A stretch of DNA of 64,000 bases from Natronococcus roseus (lineage in GTDB: Archaea; Halobacteriota; Halobacteria; Halobacteriales; Natrialbaceae), in the NCBI RefSeq assembly GCF_043677095.1, contig NZ_JBHLJR010000001.1, positions 558,001-622,000 on the forward strand, given 5' to 3'. A program made the translations under genes and the position numbers. Below are positions 46,748 through 56,228 of this stretch, in pieces. Numbering within the stretch: position 1 is the stretch's first letter; each line of letters starts with the position of its first letter. Below the pieces are notes generated by a model. It did not search any database and was not told the DNA's origin. It saw only the letters and a list, made by a program, of their open reading frames with translations.

Positions 46748-47488
46748 CTACAGTTCGTCCAGAACCGCCGCGCCGTGCTCGAGCGACGCGGCGGGATCGG
46801 CGGGATCATCGTGCTCGTAGACGAGCCACTCGGCGCCGGCGTCCGCGGCGGCCTCGACGCAGGCCCGCACGTCGACGTCGCCCTCGCCGAGTTCGGCGAA
46901 CGTCGGCTCCGCCCCGCTGACGTCCATGTCCTTCAGGTGGACGGTCCGGACCCGGCCCTCGAGTTCCCGGAGGCGCCCGGCCGGGTCGTCGCCGGCGGCG
47001 AGCGCCCAGCCGACGTCGAGTTCGATCCCGACGTCACTCGTCTCGAGGAAGCGCTCGAACGCCGACTTCTCGCCGAGCTCTACGTACTCGTGGTCGTGGT
47101 TGTGGTAGGACAGCGTCCAGCCATCGGCGGCGAGTTCGTCGGCCAGTGCGTCGAGGCGTTCGGCAGTGTCGTCGACCGCTTCCTCGGATTCGAACTGCTC
47201 GGGGTCGAGCCACGGAACGACGACGCCCTCGATCCCGAGCGGCCCGTAGGCCTCGTGGACGGCGTCCCAGTCGCCCTCGAGACGTTCGATCCCGACGTGG
47301 GGCGGCGCGACCTCGAGTTCGTACGCCTCGAGAGTTTCGACGATCTCGTCTGGATCGTCGTGTAGCGGCGAGTACTCCCCGGCGAACTGGACGCCGTCGT
47401 AGCCCGCGCCGGCGACGCGCTCGAGGACGTCGGTCGTCGAGTCCTCGAGGTCGCGAACGCTGTAGAGGTTGATCGCGGTCTGTGGCAT
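46748..47488 (-). CDS. Sugar phosphate isomerase/epimerase, xylose-isomerase-like TIM barrel
   Basis: A 246-residue protein of the AP endonuclease 2/xylose isomerase superfamily. It begins MPQTAINLYSVRDL, with ligands likely in SYHNHDHEYVEL (about 137-148), GIELDVGWAL (about 162-171), and TVHLKDMD (about 189-196). Members isomerise or epimerise sugars, inosose or related acids. It follows the galactonate dehydratase gene on the same strand (82 bp), so a role in the same sugar acid route is possible. Start at 47488. Confidence 0.75.
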   Translation of the reverse strand: MPQTAINLYSVRDLEDSTTDVLERVAGAGYDGVQFAGEYSPLHDDPDEIVETLEAYELEVAPPHVGIERLEGDWDAVHEAYGPLGIEGVVVPWLDPEQFESEEAVDDTAERLDALADELAADGWTLSYHNHDHEYVELGEKSAFERFLETSDVGIELDVGWALAAGDDPAGRLRELEGRVRTVHLKDMDVSGAEPTFAELGEGDVDVRACVEAAADAGAEWLVYEHDDPADPAASLEHGAAVLDEL

Positions 47489-47570
47489 GTGTCGGCCCAC
47501 ACGCTGGCGAAGTAATGAACTACCGATGTAGAAACCGGACGTCGTTACCGGTGGCCAAACTGGCCGTCGA

Positions 47571-48719
47571 CTACCACTCGGCGACGCTGCCGTCGTCGTG
47601 GCGCCAGACGGGATTGTGCCAGTCGACGTCGCCGGCCCGCTCGCGGACGACGTCCTCGTCGATCTCGACTCCCAAGCCCGGGCCGTCGGGAAGGGAAACG
47701 TAGCCGTCCCGGTACTCGAAGACCGAGGGGTCCTCGAGGTAGTCGAGGACGTCACCACCCTCGTTGTAGTGTATGTCCAGGCTCTGCTCCTGGATGAGTG
47801 CGTTCGGCGAACAGGCGTCGACCTGAATGCAGGAGGCGAGTGCGATCGGTCCGAGCGGGCAGTGGGGCGCCACCGAGACGTCGTAGGCTTCGGCCATCGC
47901 CGCGATCTTTTTGACCTCCGTGATTCCGCCCGCGTGAGAGAGATCGGGCTGGATCACGTCGACCGCGTTCGACTCGAAGATCTCCTTGAAATCCCACCGG
48001 GAGTACATGCGCTCACCGGTCGCGATCGGAATCGTCGTCGCTGCCCGGATGTCGGCGAGCGCGTCGTTGTGTTCGGGGAGAATTGGCTCTTCGATGAACA
48101 TCGGGTCGTACGGTTCGAGCGCTCGAGCCAGCCGACGGACCATCGGTTTCGAAACGCGCCCGTGGAAGTCGACGCCGATGTCGACCTCGCTGCCGACCGC
48201 CTCTCGAACGGCCGCGATGCGGTCGACGGCATCCTCGACGGCTCGCGGATTGTCGATCGGACGGATCTCCGGGGTGGCGTTCATCTTCAGCGCGCTGAAC
48301 CCCGCCTCGACCTTCTCGCGGGCCGCGCCAGCGACGTTCTGCGGGCGATCCCCGCCGATCCACTGGTAGACGCGCACGCGGTCGCGGGCCTTCCCGCCGA
48401 GTAACTCGTATACCGGCGCGTCGAAGCGCTTACCCTTGATATCCCACAGCGCCTGGTCGACGCCGGCGATGGCCGACATGAGGACCGGTCCGCCCCGGTA
48501 GAAGCCGCCGCGGTACATCGCCTGCCAGTGGTCCTCGATCGCGCTCGGATCCTCGCCGAGCAGGTAGTTCTCGAGCAGTTCCTTGACCGCCGTCTTGACC
48601 GTCTTCGCCCGGCCCTCGACGATCGGTTCCCCCCAGCCGACGGTGCCGTCGCTCGTCGTCACCTTCAAAAACAGCCAGCGGGGCGGGACCTCGAACAGTT
48701 CGTAGTCGGTGATTCGCAT
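47571..48719 (-). CDS. dgoD: D-galactonate dehydratase
   Basis: A 382-residue enolase-superfamily enzyme, the same length as E. coli DgoD and with near-identical signatures: GWGEPIVEGRA, RGGFYRGGP, SAIAGVDQALWDIKGK, DFHGRV, SHAGGITEV, APHCPLGP and NPVWRHDDGSVAEW at the C-terminus. Metal ligands align as Asp184, Glu210 and Glu236, and catalytic His as His186 and His286. It dehydrates D-galactonate (or related sugar acid) to 2-keto-3-deoxygalactonate in the De Ley-Doudoroff route. It leads the small operon with the epimerase-like gene. Confidence 0.9.
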   Translation of the reverse strand: MRITDYELFEVPPRWLFLKVTTSDGTVGWGEPIVEGRAKTVKTAVKELLENYLLGEDPSAIEDHWQAMYRGGFYRGGPVLMSAIAGVDQALWDIKGKRFDAPVYELLGGKARDRVRVYQWIGGDRPQNVAGAAREKVEAGFSALKMNATPEIRPIDNPRAVEDAVDRIAAVREAVGSEVDIGVDFHGRVSKPMVRRLARALEPYDPMFIEEPILPEHNDALADIRAATTIPIATGERMYSRWDFKEIFESNAVDVIQPDLSHAGGITEVKKIAAMAEAYDVSVAPHCPLGPIALASCIQVDACSPNALIQEQSLDIHYNEGGDVLDYLEDPSVFEYRDGYVSLPDGPGLGVEIDEDVVRERAGDVDWHNPVWRHDDGSVAEW

Positions 48720-48933
48720 AGTATCGTGAGTCCGCCGCGACGTTAGCTGCGTCGATGTCCGTTTCCACCACCGTGGCGGAGCCCACGGCCAAGAAACGGA
48801 TGCTCCTCTCGAGCCAGCCGTCCGGTACGCGACGTTCTCGAGGTCGAACTCGAGCGATAATAAGAGAACGGGACGACAACGAGTGAGCACCGAGACGGGG
48901 ACCGGGGCGATCGGCGGTCTGTGACGCCGGGGA

Positions 48934-49470
48934 CTACCGATCGGAAACCGGGACCCGGCCGCGGATCGCCTCGGGAGCGATCCCGTTGACGGCCGCGAAC
49001 ACCGCCCCGAGGACCAGTCCGTAGACGAGGTGGCCGACCGCGAACAGGAGCGCTGCGAACAGCTCCGCCGCCATCCCGGGGACCGGAAGGAACGGCAGGG
49101 GGAAGGCCCCGATCCCAGCCCGCGTCATCGCGAGCGGGAAGATGAGCCCGCCGGCGACGATACCGAGGACCGTTCCGAAGACGATTCCGGCGATGAGATA
49201 CTCCCGAAAGCTGCCGACGACGTCCTGGATCGACGGTCTCGTGACGATCGCCGCGAACGTCAGCCCGAACAGTACACTGAGTATCAGGTGGATCGTCCAG
49301 CCCGCGCCGACGTCCGCGGCCGGGATCGGCGCGAGGCCGCCGAGCAGTTCGATCTGGTTCCCGCCGAGATGGAGGACCACTCCCATCGCGATACCGCCGG
49401 CCAGACCGCCGGTGAAGCCGCCGCCCCAGCGACCGACGCCGTCGATCAATTGAGTGTTATTCTCTACCAT
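48934..49470 (-). CDS. Membrane protein of unknown function, glycine-rich
   Basis: A 178-residue integral membrane protein with about four or five hydrophobic segments (FTGGLAGGIAMGVVLHLGG, IHLILSVLFGLTFAAIV, YLIAGIVFGTVLGIVAGGL and LFAALLFAVGHLVYGLVLGAVF) rich in glycine. The termini are hydrophilic. Gly-rich helices are reminiscent of channel or regulator folds, but I do not recognise the family. Divergent from the Rio2 gene's 3' side; alone in its unit. Confidence 0.55.
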   Translation of the reverse strand: MVENNTQLIDGVGRWGGGFTGGLAGGIAMGVVLHLGGNQIELLGGLAPIPAADVGAGWTIHLILSVLFGLTFAAIVTRPSIQDVVGSFREYLIAGIVFGTVLGIVAGGLIFPLAMTRAGIGAFPLPFLPVPGMAAELFAALLFAVGHLVYGLVLGAVFAAVNGIAPEAIRGRVPVSDR

Positions 49471-49658
49471 GGTGGAAGTAGGAGCTTCTTCCAGAATAAC
49501 CCTCTCATTGCCCCCGTACCGTGACTATCTCTCGGTCGGAGGGAACCGACGGAAATCGGGACCGGTGGCGGTTTTGTATAACTACATGAAGTTTATACTT
49601 CTGCGAGACGGGCGCTGACCGCTCCTCAAGGTCGACCACACTCGGGACGAAAGAACCG

Positions 49659-50561
49659 CTACTCGCGGACCGACTCGAAGGATCCGTCGGCGATCGAGGC
49701 CGCCAGATCGTCGCTCTCGAGGCCGTCGGGAACGTACTGGGGGTACTTCCGACGGAAGTAACCGAGCACGTTCTCGAGGTCGCGCTCTAAGAACTCGTCG
49801 GCGTTGGCGTGGTCGGTGGGCACCGCTTGCGGCCAGTCGAACACCTTTACGCCCTCTTCGTTGACGAAGACGTTGTACTCGCTCATGTCGGCGTGAACGT
49901 ACCCCGCCTCGTACGCGCCCGCGATCTCGGTGACGAGCAGGTCGAACACGCCGAGCACCTGATCGGGCTCGAGTCTCGTCCGGGAGAGCTCGACACCGTC
50001 CATCTTCTCCATGACGATGGCGTGGCGGTTCTGATCAATCGGTCGGGGAACGGCGACGTCCGGATAGAGCTCCTCGAGGATGTCGTGTTCGCGCTCGGCC
50101 GCCTTGCGCGCGGTGTACATCCAGGAGACGTGATCCTTGTCGGAGGTGTAGTCGCGTTCCTTGTGGACCTCCCGGAAATTCGTGTACCCCTCGCGGTGGT
50201 ATTTGAGCGCCAGGGGTTTGTAGGAGCGAACCTCGTAGACGTCGCTCTCCTTGCCGACGCCCAGCGGCGAGCCGAACTCGCTTATCGTCTCTCGCTCGAC
50301 GAGCGCCCGCAGCGCGAGCGCATCGTACCCCTCGAACTGGAGGGTGTACCCCTCGTACTGGATCGTCTTCTTCTCGACGAGCCCGCGTTTGAGACAGCGC
50401 TCGAGGCGGTAGTCGACCTCTTCCTCGGTCAGATTGGCGAACTTCGGGATCTTCTCCCGCTGGACCCACTCCGAGAAGCGCATTCCCTGCTCCACGCCCG
50501 AGAGGAGATAGAAGTCTTCTTCCTCGAGCTCCGGCAGTAACTCGGCGACGTTCCGCACCAT
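49659..50561 (-). CDS. rio2: Rio2-type serine/threonine kinase
   Basis: A 300-residue atypical kinase. The N-terminal winged helix (about 1-85) identifies Rio2 rather than Rio1. Catalytic parts: the flexible ATP loop VGKESDVYEV (about 104-113), Lys in LALKYHREG, the loop HADMSEYNVF (about 221-230) with catalytic Asp, and metal Asp in VFDWPQAV. In archaea and eukaryotes Rio2 acts in small-subunit (pre-16S/18S) maturation. Monocistronic. Confidence 0.93.
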   Translation of the reverse strand: MVRNVAELLPELEEEDFYLLSGVEQGMRFSEWVQREKIPKFANLTEEEVDYRLERCLKRGLVEKKTIQYEGYTLQFEGYDALALRALVERETISEFGSPLGVGKESDVYEVRSYKPLALKYHREGYTNFREVHKERDYTSDKDHVSWMYTARKAAEREHDILEELYPDVAVPRPIDQNRHAIVMEKMDGVELSRTRLEPDQVLGVFDLLVTEIAGAYEAGYVHADMSEYNVFVNEEGVKVFDWPQAVPTDHANADEFLERDLENVLGYFRRKYPQYVPDGLESDDLAASIADGSFESVRE

Positions 50562-50760
50562 ATAGTCGCCGTACCCGCCGTGTACGTAAAAACGTCGTGA
50601 CGCGTTCCGACGTCACTACCCGCTCTCGTATACGACATAGTGCGATACAAAACCCGTATGGCGGATCTGCATTGCAGAACTCCTCGCCCCGGTTCGACGA
50701 GGATCGGACCTCGTTCCGGCCGAGCTATTATCCGTGTGCATCGATGTACCCTTCCCAGCC

Positions 50761-51900
50761 ATGGCTGCATACCCCCGACGGGATGCGGAGTCCATTGATG
50801 TTGAATCGGAACGCGTTTCATCGGTTCCATCGAACGAGGGAGTGACCTCGAGACGCCGTTTCCTGACGGCTGCAGTCGCCGGTTCGGCCACCGCACTCGC
50901 CGGCTGTGCGGAGCTGGCCGACGGAACCGACTCCCTGCGCGTAAGCGTCTGGAGCGGTCACTACGCCGATCGGTTCGAGGAGTCCGTCGTCCCTCGCTAC
51001 GAGGACGAACACGACACCGACCTCGAGATTCAGCGTGGCTGGGACGACATCCTCACGGACATCCGGAACGCCCCGGAGGACGAACCGCCGTTCGACGTTA
51101 CGGTTGCCGAGGGAAACTTCTACTACTACGGCCGGCAAGACGATCTCTTCGAGCCGATCCGCGAAGAGAACGTCCCGAACCTCGACGGCGTGATGGAGTT
51201 CTACCGGGAGATGCGCGATACGGAGTACGGAGTGCCGGTCGACGGCTCGCCGTGCGCCGTTCTCCACCGCGAGGACGCCGACGTCGAACCCGAGAGCTGG
51301 AGCGAGTTCTCCTCGGCCGCCCGGGACAGCGACGGCGTCGGCGTCGACACCGGGTTCTGGTGGTACCGCCTCTACGCCGCCGCGATCGGGATGGACGACG
51401 CCGAGGGCGCCGAGGAGATGCACGACGAGGAATTCCACGACGACGTGCTCGCGGAGGTCGAATCCTGGAACGTCGAGGGATGGGCCAGTTCGGGCGAGGA
51501 CGTCTGGCAGGACTTCGAGAACGACGTCATCGACGTCGCCCAGTGGTACTACGCCTCGGTCGCGTACGATATCGACGACTACGACGGGATAACCTACACG
51601 ATGCCCGAGGAGACCACCGGCTGGTTCAACAACTGGTGTGTCGTCGAGGGCACGAATCAACGAGACGAGGCCGAGGAGTTCCTCAACTTCCTGCTCGACG
51701 CCGAGGTCCAGTCGGAGTGGTCCGAACACGCGCCGCTGGCGTTCAGCAGCGAGGACATCGAGTACGCCGAGGGTCTCGAGGACGACCTCCCGACGACGAC
51801 CCAGGAGGCTGAAAGCATCGCCTTTCCCGACTGGGAGTACCTCGCCGAGCACGACGATGACCTCTCGGACGCGGTCACGGATATTCAGACGAGTTCCTAG
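50761..51900 (+). CDS. Extracellular solute-binding lipoprotein, spermidine/putrescine-binding type
   Basis: A 379-residue exported protein: a hydrophilic N-terminus, then SRRRFLTAAVAGSATALAGC (twin arginine plus lipobox), and the family-1-like binding-protein body with SVWSGHYADRFEESVVPRYE and PEETTGWFNNWCVVEG. The fold class matches PotD and related binding proteins. No permease or ATPase gene lies beside it, so it may pair with a distant transporter. TATA-like CTATTATC at about 50722-50729 supports the ATG at 50761. Confidence 0.77.
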   Translation: MAAYPRRDAESIDVESERVSSVPSNEGVTSRRRFLTAAVAGSATALAGCAELADGTDSLRVSVWSGHYADRFEESVVPRYEDEHDTDLEIQRGWDDILTDIRNAPEDEPPFDVTVAEGNFYYYGRQDDLFEPIREENVPNLDGVMEFYREMRDTEYGVPVDGSPCAVLHREDADVEPESWSEFSSAARDSDGVGVDTGFWWYRLYAAAIGMDDAEGAEEMHDEEFHDDVLAEVESWNVEGWASSGEDVWQDFENDVIDVAQWYYASVAYDIDDYDGITYTMPEETTGWFNNWCVVEGTNQRDEAEEFLNFLLDAEVQSEWSEHAPLAFSSEDIEYAEGLEDDLPTTTQEAESIAFPDWEYLAEHDDDLSDAVTDIQTSS

Positions 51901-51974
51901 GACGGCACGCGAGCGGCCGAGCTTCCCCGTCGTCCGTCGCAACCGCTTTCACCCGCGCGGTCGATCCACACGGT

Positions 51975-52811
51975 ATGACGACGCTTGCCGACCGCGACTG
52001 GCGGCTCATCGCCGACGAGCCCCGCGAGGGAGCGACACAGATGGCTCTCGAGGAGATCGCCGGACGCACCGCGCTCGAGGACGACCTCCGGACCGTTCGG
52101 GTCTACTCCTGGGAGCCGAGCACGCTCTCGCTGGGCTACCGGCAGGAGCCCGACTCCGTCGACTGGGAGTACTGCGAGCGAGCGGGGATCGACGTCACCC
52201 GCAGACAGACCGGCGGCGGCGGGATCTACCACGACCGCTACGCCGACATCTCCTACACGATCGTCGCTCCCGCCGAGGAGGTCCCGGGCGATCTGATGGA
52301 CTGTTATGCGCTGTTCTGCGAGCCGATCCTCGAGGCGTTCGACCGAATGGGAATCGACGCGGACTTCGCAGGTGCCGAACAGGCGTCGATCTACTACCCC
52401 TCCTGCTATCTGCGGGATATCAACCCGGCCCACGACGTGGTCGCACCGGCGAGCGCGGGCGCGGACGCGAAGAAACTCAGCGGCAACGCCCAGTACCGCC
52501 AGCGAGACGTCGTGATCCAGCACGGCTCGTTGTCCTACGATCTCGAGCCGAACCACCACGTCGACGTCTTCGACAGCGACGTGACTGCGGAGACGTTCGT
52601 CAACCGGGTCACGAGCATTCGCGAGCAGACGAGCCTCGACCACGAGACCGCCGTCGAGACCGTCGCCGACTCCCTTCGGGAGTGGTGTGGGGCGACCGAC
52701 GGCGAGTGGCGCGAGGACGAACTCGAGGCGGCTCGCGACCTCGCCGATCGGAAGTACGGCGCCGACGCCTGGGTTCGGGATCGGGAGGTCCTCGAAGCCA
52801 GCGAGCAGTAG
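51975..52811 (+). CDS. Lipoate-protein ligase A family protein
   Basis: A 278-residue protein of the biotin/lipoate A/B ligase fold. RRQTGGGGIYHDRYADISYT (about 75-94) is the lipoate-binding motif, and AKKLSGNAQYRQRDVVIQHG (about 165-184) holds the catalytic Lys. It attaches lipoyl groups to 2-oxoacid dehydrogenase or glycine cleavage proteins. It begins after the solute-binding gene with its own start. Some members only bind or transfer octanoate. Confidence 0.85.
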   Translation: MTTLADRDWRLIADEPREGATQMALEEIAGRTALEDDLRTVRVYSWEPSTLSLGYRQEPDSVDWEYCERAGIDVTRRQTGGGGIYHDRYADISYTIVAPAEEVPGDLMDCYALFCEPILEAFDRMGIDADFAGAEQASIYYPSCYLRDINPAHDVVAPASAGADAKKLSGNAQYRQRDVVIQHGSLSYDLEPNHHVDVFDSDVTAETFVNRVTSIREQTSLDHETAVETVADSLREWCGATDGEWREDELEAARDLADRKYGADAWVRDREVLEASEQ

Positions 52812-52926
52812 GACGGTTCCGTTCCTCGAGACCCGACTCGAGGCGCTTCGCTCGCCGAGTCGCGAGCGCCGAAGCGCGTAGCGTCGGTCCGTTACCCCTA
52901 TCACGAACCGGTACTGACTGCCTGCC

Positions 52927-53799
52927 ATGAAGGTCGGCGCACACGTTTCGATCTCCGGCTCGCGCGTCTCCTCCGACGACGAAACACCGCCCTACGGCGA
53001 CATCCGCAACGCGGTCCACCGCCAGGTCGCCTTCGGCGGCAACTGCGGGCAGGTCTTTACCACGTCGCCGCAGGTCTGGGCCCAGCCCGAGATCGGCGAC
53101 GAGGCCGCCGCGGGCTTTCGCGAGGAGAGCGACGAACTGCTCGAGGGGCCGTGGGTGATCCACTCCTCGTACCTGGTTAACCTCTGTACGCCGAAAGACG
53201 ACCTCCGCGAGAAGTCCAAAGAGAGCATGCAGGCCGAACTCGACGCCGCCGAGAAGCTAGGCATTCCGTACGTAAACGTCCATCTGGGCGCGCATACGGG
53301 AGCGGGCGTCGAGGGCGGCCTCGACAACGCGGCGAGTCTCATCGACGAACTCGACGTTCCCGACGACGTCCAGATCCTCATCGAGTCCGACGCCGGTAGC
53401 GGCACCAAGCTGGGCGGCGAGTTCGCCCACCTCGCGGGCATCATCGACCGCACGGACGAGGAGATCGGCATCTGCATCGACACGGCTCACACCCTGGTCG
53501 CAGGTAACGATCTGACGACTCCCGAGGCGGTCGACGAGACCGTCTCCCGGTTCGACGACGAGGTCGGCCTCGAGCACCTCGAGTACATCCACCTCAACGA
53601 CTCGAAACACGACGTCGGCACCCACAAGGACGAACACGCCCTCATCGGCGAGGGGTACATCGGCGAGGACGGCATCCGCGCCATCGTCAACCACCCCGAC
53701 CTGCGGGAGCTGCCGTTCGCACTCGAGACGCCCACCGAGGACGGGAAAGGGTTCGCCTGGAACATCGAGAAGACGAAGGAACTCCGCGACGACGCGTAA
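52927..53799 (+). CDS. nfo: Endonuclease IV (AP endonuclease)
   Basis: A 290-residue zinc endonuclease cutting 5' to abasic sites in base-excision repair. The TIM-barrel metal motifs are seen: MKVGAHVSISG at the start, IHSSYLVNL, VNVHLGAH, CIDTAHTLVAGNDL, HLNDSKHDVGTHKDEH and ALETPTEDGKG. The pattern of His/Glu/Asp ligands is complete. Length is normal. Start at the ATG 52927; it is followed by a methyltransferase gene about 60 bp further. Confidence 0.92.
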   Translation: MKVGAHVSISGSRVSSDDETPPYGDIRNAVHRQVAFGGNCGQVFTTSPQVWAQPEIGDEAAAGFREESDELLEGPWVIHSSYLVNLCTPKDDLREKSKESMQAELDAAEKLGIPYVNVHLGAHTGAGVEGGLDNAASLIDELDVPDDVQILIESDAGSGTKLGGEFAHLAGIIDRTDEEIGICIDTAHTLVAGNDLTTPEAVDETVSRFDDEVGLEHLEYIHLNDSKHDVGTHKDEHALIGEGYIGEDGIRAIVNHPDLRELPFALETPTEDGKGFAWNIEKTKELRDDA

Positions 53800-53862
53800 A
53801 CGCCCGGTTCGACGTCGCTCGGAACCGACCCGTTTTTACTTTCGCTGGCACTACGAGGGGCC

Positions 53863-54666
53863 GTGCGCGAGTTCTCCGAAGACTACCTCGAGCGGACCCG
53901 CGAGGGGATGTGGGACGACTCCCGGCAAGCGCTCGAGCCCCTCGAGCTCGACTCCCGCGAGCGGGTGCTCGACGTCGGCTGCGGCACCGGCGAGCTGAGC
54001 CGCGTGCTTGCGGCGGAGTCGGCCGGCGAGGTCGTCGGCTGTGACGCCGACACGGACCTGCTCGAGTTCGCCGGCGAGCACGTCCCGGTGGTCGCCGGCG
54101 ACGCGCTCCGCCTGCCGTTCCCCGACGACGCCTTCGACCTCGTCGTCTGTCAGGCGCTGTTGATCAACCTGCCCGATCCCGAGGCGGCGATCCGGGAGTT
54201 CGCCCGCGTCTCGAGCGATCTCGTCGCGGCCGTCGAACCCGATAACGGCGCCGTCGCGGTCGATTCGAGCGTCGCGAGCGAGGAGCGACTCGAGGATCGG
54301 GCTCGACGGGCCTACCTCGAGGGGGTCGGAACGGACGTCACCCTGGGAGCCGACGCCCGCGAGGCGTTTTCCGAGGCGGGGCTCGAACTGCTCGAAACCC
54401 GCCGGTACGACCACGAGCGGACGATCGAGCCCCCCTACGGCGAGGCGGCGTTGACGATCGCCCAGCGGAAGGCGACGGGCGCGGGACTGGCCGACGACCG
54501 GAAGACGATGCTCGAGGGGGCGATGGACGACGGGGAGTACGACGCCCTCCGCAGCGAGTGGCGCGAGATGGGCCGGGACGTGATCGAGCAGATGGAGGAG
54601 CGAAACTACCGGCGGCGCGAGGAGATCCCGTTTTTCGTGACGGTTGGGCGAGCGAACGGACCGTAG
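53863..54666 (+). CDS. Class I SAM-dependent methyltransferase
   Basis: A 267-residue methyltransferase. SAM-binding motif I is VLDVGCGTGELSRVL (about 36-50); motif II-like VVGCDADTDLLEFA and the post-I acidic site VAGDALRLPFPDDAFDLVVCQALL are also present. It starts at GTG 53863. The C-terminal part (MGRDVIEQMEERNYR) is helical and basic. The target could be a small molecule, quinone or protein; not decidable. Confidence 0.82.
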   Translation: MREFSEDYLERTREGMWDDSRQALEPLELDSRERVLDVGCGTGELSRVLAAESAGEVVGCDADTDLLEFAGEHVPVVAGDALRLPFPDDAFDLVVCQALLINLPDPEAAIREFARVSSDLVAAVEPDNGAVAVDSSVASEERLEDRARRAYLEGVGTDVTLGADAREAFSEAGLELLETRRYDHERTIEPPYGEAALTIAQRKATGAGLADDRKTMLEGAMDDGEYDALRSEWREMGRDVIEQMEERNYRRREEIPFFVTVGRANGP

Positions 54667-54839
54667 TAGTCGACGGGTATCCGAGGAACTGGCCGACCGT
54701 TACGTAAACGGACTAACCTGGGGTCAGACCCGGATCGAACAGAGATACTTTCGGTGGAAGCTTGAGAGGATGACTCCACTCCCTTCTCCGCAGTAGACCC
54801 CGGGCACGCGTTTATCTGTTCAGAAGGGAAACTCTCAGT

Positions 54840-55502
54840 ATGAGCATCGTGGCGGAGTTTTCCGTAAAATCCGATGACTTTGCGCTGTCTCGTTCCCTCA
54901 CAGAAGCACCACAGATGGTCGTCGAAATCGAGCAGGTCGTAGCGACGTTAGAAGACAAGGTGATGCCGTACTTCTGGGTGAGCGGCGGCGATCACGGAGA
55001 ATTCGAAGAAGCGTTCCAAAACGACGAGTCGGTAACGGATATCGTCCGCGTCGATCAAGCGGACGATGCCATCTTGTACCGTGCCGAATGGACGGAAAAC
55101 GTCGAAACAATCGTTTACGCGTATCTCGAGCTCGGGGCGACGATCTTGCAAGCGGTTGGAAGAGATAAAAACTGGGAGCTACGAATGCGGTTCGACGACC
55201 GGGCGAGTCTCTCAAAGTTCGAAGAATATTGCGAGGTGCACGGAATTGCGTTCGAACTCAACCGACTCCAAGAGCAAGAACAGCCGATGGCGAGCGCTCA
55301 GTACGATCTCACGACGAAACAACGCGAAACCTTGGTAACTGCGCTCAACGAAGGCTACTATGAGGTTCCACAGGCGATCTCGATGAGCGAACTAGCAGAC
55401 GAAATGGGCGTCTCCCAGCAGGCCCTCTCGAAGCGATTTCATGCCGCGCACAGAAACCTCATCACGAGTACGTTAACGTTCACTCATCCGGACGACCAGT
55501 AG
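54840..55502 (+). CDS. Bacterio-opsin-activator-type HTH regulator
   Basis: A 220-residue protein. The C-terminal HTH-10 domain (about 155-218: LTTKQRETLVTALNEGYY, ISMSELADEMGVSQQALSKR) is that of Bat-like haloarchaeal regulators. The N-terminal 150 residues form a sensor-like domain without the PAS/GAF signatures I can name. A TATA-like TTTATC at 54811-54816 about 27 nt upstream indicates a leaderless message. The GC level is lower than its neighbours. Confidence 0.8.
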   Translation: MSIVAEFSVKSDDFALSRSLTEAPQMVVEIEQVVATLEDKVMPYFWVSGGDHGEFEEAFQNDESVTDIVRVDQADDAILYRAEWTENVETIVYAYLELGATILQAVGRDKNWELRMRFDDRASLSKFEEYCEVHGIAFELNRLQEQEQPMASAQYDLTTKQRETLVTALNEGYYEVPQAISMSELADEMGVSQQALSKRFHAAHRNLITSTLTFTHPDDQ

Positions 55503-55587
55503 AGTTTCCTCAGTCATGTAATTTATCGAGAGAGTGGTGGTCAATACAACCACTTCAGCCTTTAGTTAGGCGGATTTTTGAACTCAT

Positions 55588-55779
55588 ATGTCTACCCACC
55601 CAAAAGCGGAGGAGAACAACACTGAGTCCGCCGATGAGCGGACAAAAGTAGCCGCAAGATGTTGCGAGTGCGATAACGTCTACTCCGCGTGGGTATTTTC
55701 CGATAACACGGTTCAACCCATCGGACTGCCGGGGGGCTGTGCGTGTGGTGCCTCCGACTTCGAGGTCATTTCCGAATAG
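55588..55779 (+). CDS. Small zinc-ribbon-like protein
   Basis: A 63-residue protein with CCECD (Cys25, Cys26 and Cys28) and GGCACG near the end (Cys about 51 and 53), a spacing that could hold one zinc ion. Otherwise acidic and hydrophilic. TTTAGTTA (55560-55567) about 27 nt upstream suggests a leaderless promoter. Such mini zinc-finger proteins are common in haloarchaea and mostly uncharacterised. Confidence 0.6.
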   Translation: MSTHPKAEENNTESADERTKVAARCCECDNVYSAWVFSDNTVQPIGLPGGCACGASDFEVISE

Positions 55780-55993
55780 AATCCACCAATACAGGGAGGT
55801 GGACGATTCGATGGAACCCCCGCGTTCGGGAGATCGTCCTTGAGGGCATCGAGCGGATCAGTTCCTTCGGCACTGGGCTCAACACGCGCCACCGCGAGTC
55901 GGGCGACCACTTGTGACAAGGAACGGCGCTCGAAATCGCGCTGACGACTGGTTCACAGCGCCAGTTGCGACCGCTTTGGTTCCCGGACTCTCG

Positions 55994-56188
55994 TCAGCCT
56001 GACTCCTCTCTACGACCGAGTATCGAGACGTAGATCCCGATCAGTCCAACGCAGACGACGACGATGCCCGTCCAGAGATCGAGGACGTTCAACAAGGCGA
56101 GCACCGACCCCGTCAGCACGAGCGCGACGTTCGCAAACACCGCGAGACGGGCAGTGTCGAGCCCGGAGGCAAGCGACGACGTGTTCAT
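55994..56188 (-). CDS. Small two-helix membrane protein
   Basis: A 64-residue protein with two hydrophobic segments (LAVFANVALVLTGSVLALL and WTGIVVVCVGLIGIYVSIL) and a short charged tail (GRREESG). MNTSSLASG start. No other domain. Function unknown; it lies between the zinc-ribbon gene and a conserved unknown gene, both transcribed independently. Confidence 0.5.
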   Translation of the reverse strand: MNTSSLASGLDTARLAVFANVALVLTGSVLALLNVLDLWTGIVVVCVGLIGIYVSILGRREESG

Positions 56189-56228
56189 ACATGAGTATCC
56201 GACGGCGTCGGCAAAACGCTTCGGACCC

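Noticed and set aside
49576..49598. GTATAA...TTATAC inverted repeat before the Rio2 stop
   Set aside because: Only six matching bases with a long spacer in an AT-rich patch; can arise by chance.
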